Of a stretch of DNA of 6,920 nt, positions 1 through 5,248 are shown piece after piece; position 1 is the stretch's first letter, and every line of letters starts with the position of its first letter. The position numbers were made by a program, and so were the translations under genes. The stretch is from Collinsella aerofaciens (GTDB lineage Bacteria; Actinomycetota; Coriobacteriia; Coriobacteriales; Coriobacteriaceae). The DNA is taken from assembly GCA_008671285.1 (NCBI GenBank), contig RPYR01000051.1, positions 1 through 6,920 on the forward strand. Reading direction: 5' to 3'. The notes under the pieces are model-generated. The model saw only the letters and a program-made list of their open reading frames with translations. It ran no database searches and was not told the DNA's origin.

Positions 1-1
1 A

Positions 2-172
2 GGCCGCACCAGCTTTGTTATCGCACATCGCCTGTCCACGATTCGCAACGCCGACGTGATCTTGGTGATCCGCGACGGCGACATCGTCGAGAAGGGCACA
101 CCCGACGAGTTGCTCGCCCAGGGTGGCTTCTACGCCGACCTGTACAACTCGCAGTTCGACGAGGCGGCGTAA
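2..172 (+). CDS. ABC exporter, ATP-binding C-terminus (partial, 5' end outside window)
   Basis: This is the last 56 codons of an ABC transporter ending in TAA at 170-172; the reading frame is open at the left edge. The fragment reads [20 protein letters not shown] and then [20 protein letters not shown]. It contains the H-loop (IAHRLSTI, His at fragment residue 9), whose histidine contacts the ATP gamma-phosphate. It also has the D-G-x-I-V-E-x-G-T-P-D-E-L-L signature that follows the nucleotide-binding core in type I (ABCB, MsbA/LmrA-like) exporters. In that family the ATPase is usually fused to an N-terminal six-helix membrane domain, and it drives export of lipids, drugs or peptides. The substrate cannot be read from this fragment. 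The gene ends 33 bases before a strong intrinsic terminator, so it is the last gene of its transcript. The family call is secure; heterodimeric or homodimeric status is unknown. Confidence 0.93.
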   Translation, partial: GRTSFVIAHRLSTIRNADVILVIRDGDIVEKGTPDELLAQGGFYADLYNSQFDEAA

Positions 173-204
173 ATACTGCCGCAGGGAACGGATGACGCCC
201 GAGA

Positions 205-238
205 ACGGGGGCGCAGGACAACCTGCGCCCCCGTTTTT
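205..238 (+). terminator. Intrinsic terminator of the ABC exporter gene
   Basis: A perfect 13-bp GC-rich stem (ACGGGGGCGCAGG at 205-217 pairing with 222-234) closes a 4-base loop ACAA. The last stem base begins a run of five T (234-238). This is a canonical rho-independent terminator for rightward transcription, and it isolates the exporter from the DAHP synthase gene. Confidence 0.95.
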
Positions 239-298
239 GCTCTGCGGCCCTCAAACCGCCTCCCCTGGGACCTGATTGACAGCCCCTTCGAGGCCCCG

Positions 299-527
299 TG
301 GGCAAAAAATGGCAAATATGAGTACTGTTACCCTTTTAGTAACAGCCAAAACAGCCCCAAATGCCGTTTTCACGGCTTACACGCGTCCCTAAAATGATCA
401 AAAAGCCCTATAGCGAACTTATATGTGTTTGCGTTAATGAACATATTTTGCTGTTATGTCTATTATTTTGCGAAGGCAATATGATACTAAGCTAGCAACC
501 GTACTCATATTTGGCATTTTTTGCCCA
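299..527. repeat. AT-rich 229-bp segment bounded by 27-bp inverted repeats
   Basis: The left arm (299-325, beginning TGGGCAAAAAATGG) and the right arm (501-527, ending CATTTTTTGCCCA) are inverted copies matching at 26 of 27 positions; the one difference is at 313/514 (C against G on the same strand). The 175 bp between them are much richer in A and T than the flanks. Just inside the left arm is a small stem-loop, CTGTTAC (325-331) with GTAACAG (339-345); the matching place beside the right arm is degenerate. I see no target-site duplication at the outer edges and no transposase. It could be a miniature inverted-repeat element, or two oppositely oriented copies of a dispersed intergenic motif. 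Function is unknown. Confidence 0.7.
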
Positions 528-568
528 CAGGGTATTTCCTGGGGAACCGACAACAGCCTTAGGGGCCC

Positions 569-582
569 GCGCGGCGCCGCGC
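569..582. repeat. 14-bp perfect GC palindrome
   Basis: GCGCGGCGCCGCGC is exactly self-complementary. It lies about 90 bp upstream of the DAHP synthase promoter. It could be a protein-binding site or simply a by-product of GC-rich sequence; there is no other support for a role. Confidence 0.4.
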
Positions 583-614
583 TCTCCCAGCATCCGCCGA
601 CGTTTACCCAGATA

Positions 615-653
615 AAACCTGCCAAAATAAACCTGTCCCTTTTTGGTAGGTTT
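615..653. repeat. 13-bp stem-loop just upstream of the DAHP synthase promoter
   Basis: AAACCTGCCAAAA (615-627) pairs with TTTTGGTAGGTTT (641-653), with a single G-U pair and a 13-base loop. The loop repeats part of the stem (TAAACCTG at 628-635), so AAACCTG occurs twice in direct orientation. The structure ends 15 bp before the -35 box. It could be an operator for control of aromatic biosynthesis, or a dispersed intergenic repeat. It is not an obvious terminator for + strand transcripts, because CGGGGTG rather than a T-run follows the stem. Confidence 0.5.
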
Positions 654-668
654 CGGGGTGACAAGGGC

Positions 669-697
669 TTGCACTTTAGCGTGCGACAGCGGATAAT
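669..697 (+). promoter_or_regulatory. Sigma-70-type promoter of the DAHP synthase gene
   Basis: TTGCAC (669-674) and GATAAT (692-697) are separated by exactly 17 bp. Each differs from the consensus hexamer by one base. Transcription would start near 703-706, giving a leader of about 47 bases before the ATG at 752. That leader is too short for an elaborate attenuator, so control, if any, is more likely at initiation. Confidence 0.75.
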
Positions 698-751
698 GCC
701 GAGCATTCGACAATCCGCTTATTGCTCTTTCTATAGATTGAGGAGACCCCT

Positions 752-1783
752 ATGGCCATGGAATTCAAACGCAGGCTGCCGATCCCCATGGAGATCCGCG
801 AGGAAATGCCACTTTCTGCCGAGCTTACCGCCAAAAAGCAGGCATTTGACGCCGAGGTCGCCAAAGTCTTTACCGGCGAGGACGCACGTAAGGTGCTTAT
901 CATCGGCCCGTGCTCTGCCGACCGCGAGGATTCGGTCCTCGAATACATGAACCGCCTGGCCAAGACCGCCGAAGAGGTCAAGGACAAGCTCATCATCATT
1001 CCGCGCGTCTACACCAACAAGCCGCGTACCAAGGGCACCGGTTACAAGGGCCTGCTGCATAACCCCGATCCCGAGGCCCCCGACGACCTGCTCGAGGGCG
1101 TCAAGGCTATCCGCCATATGCACCTGCGCGTTATTGAGGAAACGGGCTTCTTCACCGCCGATGAGATGCTCTACCCGTCCAACTACCAATACCTCGTCGA
1201 CCTGCTGAGCTATGTTGCCGTGGGCGCACGCTCGGTCGAGAACCAGGAGCATCGCCTGGTGTCGAGCGGCATTTCGGTACCCGTCGGCATGAAGAATCCC
1301 ACTGCCGGCTCTACCACCGTTATGCTCAACTCCATTTACGCCGCGCAGGCGCACCAGAGCTTCATCTTCCGCAACTGGGAGGTCGAGTGCGACGGCAACC
1401 CGCTCGCACACGCCGTTATGCGTGGCTACATCGGTCTCGATGGTCGTACCTACCCCAATTACCACTACGAGCACCTGGAGCGCCTGGCCGAGCGCTATAC
1501 CGAGCGCGCCGGCTACGCCAACCCGGCGGCGGTCATCGACTGCAACCACGACAACTCGGGCAAGCGCCCGCTGGAGCAGTACCGCATTTGCAAGGAGGTG
1601 CTCGACAGCTGCCGCCGTAACGAGTCCATCTCTAAGCTGGTCAAGGGCTTTATGATCGAGTCCTACCTGGAGGACGGCAACCAGCCGGTCGACGGCGGCG
1701 TCTTTGGCAAGTCGATCACCGACCCGTGCCTGGGCTGGGAAAAGACCGACTACCTCATCCACGAAATCGCGGAACGTATTTAG
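752..1783 (+). CDS. aroF: 3-deoxy-7-phosphoheptulonate (DAHP) synthase, class I AroFGH family
   Basis: This 343-residue cytoplasmic enzyme condenses phosphoenolpyruvate with erythrose 4-phosphate, the committed step of the shikimate pathway to Phe, Tyr and Trp. Family motifs occur in order: IGPCS (51-55), PRVYTNKPRTKGTGYKGL (84-101) for PEP binding, GARSVENQEHR (158-168), GMKNPTAGS (179-187), DCNHDNSGK (263-271), MIESYLEDGNQ (301-311) and GKSITDPCLGWE (319-330). By family homology, Cys54, His266, Glu303 and Asp324 are the metal ligands. The length fits the Escherichia coli AroF/G/H type, about 350 residues. The ATG at 752 is chosen because AGGAG (741-745) lies six bases upstream; an in-frame ATG at 758 is a weaker alternative. 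The gene stands alone, with its own promoter at 669-697 and a structured repeat starting on its stop codon. Which amino acid inhibits the enzyme cannot be read from sequence alone, so the isozyme letter is nominal. Confidence 0.96.
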   Translation: MAMEFKRRLPIPMEIREEMPLSAELTAKKQAFDAEVAKVFTGEDARKVLIIGPCSADREDSVLEYMNRLAKTAEEVKDKLIIIPRVYTNKPRTKGTGYKGLLHNPDPEAPDDLLEGVKAIRHMHLRVIEETGFFTADEMLYPSNYQYLVDLLSYVAVGARSVENQEHRLVSSGISVPVGMKNPTAGSTTVMLNSIYAAQAHQSFIFRNWEVECDGNPLAHAVMRGYIGLDGRTYPNYHYEHLERLAERYTERAGYANPAAVIDCNHDNSGKRPLEQYRICKEVLDSCRRNESISKLVKGFMIESYLEDGNQPVDGGVFGKSITDPCLGWEKTDYLIHEIAERI

Positions 1784-1951
1784 TTACGCGGTTTTACCAA
1801 ACCGCGTAACGGCTCGACGCTGCAAACCCGCCAGGGCGGCAATCTGCCTTTCAACTTCGGCGGCATGATCAAAAGATCGATGCCGCCTCGTTTCAAGGCA
1901 CCTTGCTCGCTCTGGCGGGTTTTCGCTGACGTTTTTTCGACCTGCATTGTT
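1783..1951 (+). repeat. Structured intergenic repeat, copy 1 (at DAHP synthase stop)
   Basis: The first 45 nt (1783-1827) are identical to 5249-5293. They form a 12-bp hairpin (GTTACGCGGTTT at 1783-1794 with 1799-1810, loop TACC) that starts on the G of the TAG stop codon. A long hairpin follows. Its outer stem is 1824-1842 with 1903-1922, about 19 pairs including one G-U and a bulged T1907. Then come a TC/CC internal loop, a middle stem TGCCTT/AAGGCA (1845-1850 with 1895-1900) and an apical stem GGCGGCAT/ATGCCGCC (1858-1865 with 1880-1887) extended by GATC pairs. A tail, TCGCTGAC...TCGACCTGC...ATTGTT, is also shared with the other + copy. T-runs at 1920-1923 and 1932-1937 could help terminate transcription of the aromatic gene. 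Confidence 0.85.
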
Positions 1952-1995
1952 GCCAAGGTTGGCACCAATGACTAATGCGGTAACTAGCTACGTCG

Positions 1996-2127
1996 GTCCG
2001 CTTGACCGGCTGGGTTTCCGAGGTGCCCCAGGTCGCCGCGAGAGAGGAGCGAAGCGTACTTTGGTACGCGAGCGACGGTTTGAGCGGCGAGATGGGGTGC
2101 CTCGGGAAGCCGGACGATTAAGCGGAC
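1996..2127 (-). repeat. Structured intergenic repeat, copy 2 (overlaps end of aguA)
   Basis: The core is a hairpin from 2015-2030 paired with 2093-2108. It has an inner stem TCGCCGC/GCGGCGA (2033-2039 with 2084-2090) and an apical stem GCGTAC/GTACGC (2054-2059 with 2064-2069). Read on the minus strand it matches the + copies in layout: the TC/CC internal loop is present, TCAA follows the middle stem, and the apical block CGCGTACCAAAGTACGCTTC is nearly that of the 5249-5418 copy. Extra outer stems, CCGGCT/AGCCGG (2006-2011 with 2108-2113) and GTCCGCTT/AAGCGGAC (1996-2003 with 2120-2127), reach into the stop and the last two sense codons of aguA. Its position suggests a 3'-end or termination element for aguA; no T-run follows. 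Confidence 0.8.
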
Positions 2128-3323
2128 GGTTCCTGCTGCGTAATGCAGTGGATATTGCCGCCGCCAAAGACGACCTGCTCGGACTGAACGCCGACGCACT
2201 TGTAGACGCCCTCGCCCCAGACCTCGTCGTAGATCTTCTGGAGCGTGTCAACGGCAATCTGATCGTTCTCGTCGCCGTACTGCGGGACGATAACGCCGTG
2301 GTTGGTGACCAGGTAGTTCATGTAGGAGGCGATCAGCGGCTCGTCGGCGACGCGCGGCTCGGCGTTCTCGTCGGCGTCGATGGTGTCGCAGGAAGCCTGG
2401 TCCATGAACAGCGGGTTCACAGGCATGCAGAGCTTGTAGACCTTCATCTTGCGGCCCTTGGCGTCAACGGCGTTGGAGAGGGTCTCGTAGACAGCGTGGC
2501 ACTGCTCGTAGAACGGATACTCGGGATCGTCGGTCCAGATGCAAGCCATGACGCCCGGAGCGATGAACGTAGCGACATCATCGATGTGACCGTTGGTCTC
2601 CTCGGGATCGATACCCTCCTTGACCCAGATGACCTTCTCGACACCCAGGTACTCCCTGAGGTGCTCGTCCATATAGGCGCGAAGTTCCTCGCTCCAGGGC
2701 TCAAACTTCCTCTTGAACTTGGGCCAGATGGACTCGGGATCCTCTTCCTCCTCCAGAACCGCAGAGCAGGTGCGGCCCGGGGAAAGCAGGCACTGGTCGG
2801 TCACGACCACGGTGCCTTCGCCGTCGACGGTGATGGAACCGCCCTCGAGGATCATGTCATCGGGACGATAGCGACGGCAGCCGGAAAGCTCAGCTATCTT
2901 AAGGGCGATCTGCTCGTCCTTGTCCCACGGGAAATAGAGGCCGTCGACGAGGCCGCCGTAGGCGTTGAAGTGCCAGTGGTTGGCGCGCTTATCGCCCTTG
3001 CCATTGATAACAAAAGTGGCAGCGGTGTCGCGGAACCAAGCGTCGTCGGTGGTCATCTCGATAACGGTGACGTTCTCGTCTTCCTCAAAGGCGGCCTTGC
3101 AGTTGGCGTAGTCGGCCTGGTTGGCGCACATGGTGACCGGGGTGAACTCGGCGATGGCGCGAGCGATGGCGGCATACTGCTTCTGAGCCGGCTTGGCACC
3201 ATGGGCCCAGGTATCGGTGCGATGGGGCCAGCCCATCCACACGCGATCCTGTGGGGCGAACTCAGCAGGCATAAAGAAGCCATCGGCCTTAGGGGTGGAC
3301 TCGGACTCGGTGATCGTACGCAT
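2118..3323 (-). CDS. aguA: Agmatine deiminase
   Basis: This 401-residue enzyme of the agmatine deiminase / peptidylarginine-deiminase-like fold hydrolyses agmatine to N-carbamoylputrescine and ammonia in the cytoplasm. Recognisable blocks are MPAEFAPQDRVWMGWPHR (18-35), DDAWFRDTAATFV (93-105), the WHFNAYGG block (117-124), ILEGGSITVDGEGT (158-171), ETNGHIDDVATFIAPG (242-257) and the C-terminal GGGNIHCITQQEP (387-399). The likely catalytic set is Asp99, Glu160, His246, Asp248 and Cys393. The protein is about 30 residues longer than typical members, mostly from an acidic then basic insert around 184-210 (LEEEEDPESIWPKFKRKFEP). The start at 3323 is chosen because GGAGG (3335-3331) lies seven bases upstream. 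The in-frame extension to 3557 runs through structured leader and has no family similarity. The upstream minus-strand permease probably supplies agmatine. Confidence in family and reaction is high. Confidence 0.95.
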   Translation of the reverse strand: MRTITESESTPKADGFFMPAEFAPQDRVWMGWPHRTDTWAHGAKPAQKQYAAIARAIAEFTPVTMCANQADYANCKAAFEEDENVTVIEMTTDDAWFRDTAATFVINGKGDKRANHWHFNAYGGLVDGLYFPWDKDEQIALKIAELSGCRRYRPDDMILEGGSITVDGEGTVVVTDQCLLSPGRTCSAVLEEEEDPESIWPKFKRKFEPWSEELRAYMDEHLREYLGVEKVIWVKEGIDPEETNGHIDDVATFIAPGVMACIWTDDPEYPFYEQCHAVYETLSNAVDAKGRKMKVYKLCMPVNPLFMDQASCDTIDADENAEPRVADEPLIASYMNYLVTNHGVIVPQYGDENDQIAVDTLQKIYDEVWGEGVYKCVGVQSEQVVFGGGNIHCITQQEPSA

Positions 3324-3606
3324 AAGATTTCCTCCAAATCGAACGATCGCTTGCTGCGGGCGGGTTACCCGCAGCCTAAAACCAAGAGACGGTAGGCGCC
3401 CGTTCCCTGGCAAAGGTCGGGGCGCCTGGCACCGGTTTTCACAGATGTCGCACCGGCAAGCGACGACGTAACCCGGTGCGCGGAAACAAAACGCACGAAG
3501 GATACGGAAGAGAGATTGGGGCGGGCGGTGGTTACCGGAGCAATAGCTCACACCCACCTCAGAGAAAGGTTAGCGAACCTGTTGCTTGGGCACGCCTCCG
3601 AAGAGG
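3324..3606 (-). promoter_or_regulatory. Long structured leader of aguA
   Basis: About 280 non-coding bases separate the repeat after the permease from the aguA start. Read on the minus strand, three successive 8-bp stems occur: CGCACCGG/CCGGTGCG (3480-3473 with 3456-3449), AGGCGCCC/GGGCGCCT (3427-3420 with 3401-3394) and GCTGCGGG/CCCGCAGC (3375-3368 with 3360-3353). The last ends 17 bases before the ribosome binding site. A second CCGGTGC at 3435-3429 could compete for the first arm, allowing alternative pairing. A small CTTCGG-type hairpin (GCCTC, TTCG, GAGGC, at 3607-3594) borders the region. I could not find a convincing promoter, and I match it to no riboswitch class I know. It may regulate aguA expression. 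Confidence 0.45.
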
Positions 3607-3695
3607 CTAGAGTGTCCCGAGTCGGGAGCGACAAGCCCGACGAAGCGTACGTTGGTACGCGAGGAAGGTTGGAGCCCCGAATCCGGGTGCTCTAG
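3607..3695 (-). repeat. Structured intergenic repeat, copy 3 (overlaps permease stop)
   Basis: The outer stem CTAGAG/CTCTAG (3607-3612 with 3690-3695) contains the permease stop codon and continues through wobble pairs to about 3620/3682. After a two-base internal loop comes a middle stem CGGGGC/GC(T)CCCG on the minus strand (3679-3674 with 3629-3623). The apical hairpin is GCGTAC/GTACGC (3645-3650 with 3655-3660). The minus-strand apical block CTCGCGTACCAACGTACGCT matches the aguA-end copy with one change, in the loop. This is the most diverged of the four copies in its outer part. Probable role: 3'-end element of the permease transcript. Confidence 0.7.
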
Positions 3696-5122
3696 TCCTC
3701 CTCGGACTCCTCAGCGAGGCGCTGAGCAGCCAGCTCGGGAGTGAGACCCTTGTACTCGGTCTCGCGGCCCTTAGCACTGACGACGCGGACAACCTCGCCA
3801 ATAAGCAAGAGCACGATGAAGATGACGATCATCGGGACCTTATCGCCAATCTCATCGACAGAGAACGGAATCAGCGTTGCAACGATAGCCAGAATCAGCT
3901 CGATGCAGGGAATAGCCAGCATGACCTTCATCATGGCGCCCTTAAACGGGAACGTAAAGATACGCTCACGGTTGGGGTCGTTCTTACGAAGGTTGAGGAA
4001 TGCCGGGAACATCGGGATGTAGGTCAGCAGCAGGAAGACAACGGAGGTACCGAAGAGCATCCAGAAGACACCGTTGGAGATGGCGTCGATGGGAACCAGC
4101 TGCAGGCACAGCACCAGGGAGGCAACGATGGCGTTGACCAGGTTGGCGCCGTTGGGCATGTCGTCATCCGAGATCATCGAGGCGAAGACCTTGGGCATGT
4201 TGCCATGCTCGGCAGCATAGCGAGCAACGGAGTTGACGCCGAAGGACCAGGCAGCCATGTTGGCGAACAGCGTGATCAGGAAGGCGATGCAGATGACCTT
4301 AAAGATCATGGAATCGCCCACAATAGTCTGGACAGCGTAAATCATGCCGTAGTCGGGATCGATGGAATCGGCCGACACAGCAGCGCCGATTCCAAAGCCA
4401 GCGAACAGATAGATCACGGCGATGGACAGGCCGCCGACGATGATAGCCTTGGGGATATCGCGAGCGGGATCGGCCATATCGTCGGTCATGGTGCAGATGA
4501 CCTCGAAGCCCATGAAGTTAAAGATGATGATCGACAGGTAGCCAAGCGCGTTGGTGTTGGTGAGCTCGGGCAAGAAGGTGGCAGCGGACATATCGTTCGC
4601 AAAACCGTTCTCCATGGCGTACCAGATGCCCAAAGCGCCGACGATAACGGCAACGGCAACCTTGATGATGGCGCCGCCGTTCAGGACCCACTCGGAGTCG
4701 GCAGCCTTGGAGCGACCCATAAGATAGACAATCCACACAAAGGCAAGGTCGATACCAATCTTGGCAATCAGATTGAACTCGACGCCAAAGACCATGCCCA
4801 AAATGTCCGGGAACATAGTGGCCAGCGAGGCAATCCACAGCGGGTAGTTAACCCAGTAGTAGTACGAAATGCGGGCACCCCACTTGTCGCCCAGACCATC
4901 GCATACCCAGTCGTAAATGCCACCCTCGCCGTCATAGGTAGTGCCGAGCTCGGCAACGACCATGCCATAAGGGAGCAGGAAGGTCAGAATCAGGAAGATC
5001 CACCAGAAGAACTGCTGGTTGCCAATGGCAGCAGCAGGTGCGGCGGCCTCGCAAACGAAGACGACGCAGATGATGGTCGAGATGACCGTCAAGAAGGAAA
5101 GCTTTTTCTTTCCGTCGCTCAT
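3692..5122 (-). CDS. APC-family amine/amino acid transporter, probable agmatine/putrescine exchanger
   Basis: This 476-residue integral membrane protein of the amino acid-polyamine-organocation superfamily has about twelve predicted helices. Examples are 9-30, 38-58, 83-106, 123-135, 150-170, 193-210, 225-247, 270-290, 328-345, 351-372, 398-420 and 428-447. Family blocks visible are GEGGIYDWV (65-73), FNFMGFEVICTMTDDMADPARDIPKA (201-226), the hallmark helix-6 region, and RYAAEHGNMPKVFA (301-314). The tail is acidic (AEESEED). The start at 5122 has AAGGAG (5134-5129) six bases upstream. It sits upstream of aguA on the same strand, separated by a repeat and a long leader, so the two may be co-regulated or partly read through. 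Agmatine uptake coupled to putrescine export (an AguD-like role) is inferred from this neighbourhood. A glutamate/GABA-type or other amino acid exchanger is possible; the superfamily call is firm, the substrate is not. Confidence 0.88.
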   Translation of the reverse strand: MSDGKKKLSFLTVISTIICVVFVCEAAAPAAAIGNQQFFWWIFLILTFLLPYGMVVAELGTTYDGEGGIYDWVCDGLGDKWGARISYYYWVNYPLWIASLATMFPDILGMVFGVEFNLIAKIGIDLAFVWIVYLMGRSKAADSEWVLNGGAIIKVAVAVIVGALGIWYAMENGFANDMSAATFLPELTNTNALGYLSIIIFNFMGFEVICTMTDDMADPARDIPKAIIVGGLSIAVIYLFAGFGIGAAVSADSIDPDYGMIYAVQTIVGDSMIFKVICIAFLITLFANMAAWSFGVNSVARYAAEHGNMPKVFASMISDDDMPNGANLVNAIVASLVLCLQLVPIDAISNGVFWMLFGTSVVFLLLTYIPMFPAFLNLRKNDPNRERIFTFPFKGAMMKVMLAIPCIELILAIVATLIPFSVDEIGDKVPMIVIFIVLLLIGEVVRVVSAKGRETEYKGLTPELAAQRLAEESEED

Positions 5123-5248
5123 GATGAGCTCCTTCGCTCAGTCTTGGACAAATCGAGGTCCTTAAGATATTAAGGCAATTGCCGGGCCTCGGTGGGCGAG
5201 CGACAGGAGACGAGCATCCGACGCCCGCAGACGCGCTTCTACGATGAA
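5123..5248 (-). promoter_or_regulatory. Upstream region of the permease gene with AT-rich palindrome
   Basis: This 126-bp stretch lies between the repeat ending at 5249 and the permease ATG. It contains a 16-bp imperfect palindrome, CCTTAAGATATTAAGG (5160-5175, 6-bp arms), 37 bp upstream of the start. On the minus strand the palindrome includes TAATAT, a possible -10 element, but no good -35 box is present at the right distance. The palindrome may be an operator overlapping the promoter. The remainder shows nothing recognisable. Confidence 0.3.

Noticed and set aside
456..950. Open frame of 164 codons on + covering the DAHP synthase promoter
   Set aside because: It runs through inverted repeats and the promoter, then overlaps the DAHP synthase start in another frame, and its composition is not protein-like.
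731..1762. Open frame of 343 codons on - through the DAHP synthase gene
   Set aside because: It mirrors the DAHP synthase codons, has no family resemblance, and no ribosome binding site was evident.
1947..3395. Open frame of 482 codons on + through the agmatine deiminase gene
   Set aside because: It is antisense to a gene with complete family motifs. Its translation is Val/Leu/Gly/Asp-rich without recognisable domains, as expected of a mirror frame in GC-rich DNA.
3515..3545. T-box-like string GGCGGTGGTTACCGGAG on +
   Set aside because: It resembles the T-box antiterminator only loosely and points away from aguA. No downstream + strand biosynthetic gene or specifier stem is present.
3324..3557. 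N-terminal extension of agmatine deiminase by 78 codons
   Set aside because: The added residues are Cys/Arg-rich, coincide with stem-loops and match nothing in the family. A strong GGAGG sits before the ATG at 3323.
4205..5173. Open frame of 322 codons on + through the permease gene
   Set aside because: It is antisense to a clear membrane transporter. The translation is rich in Asp, His and Gly, typical of a complement of hydrophobic codons.
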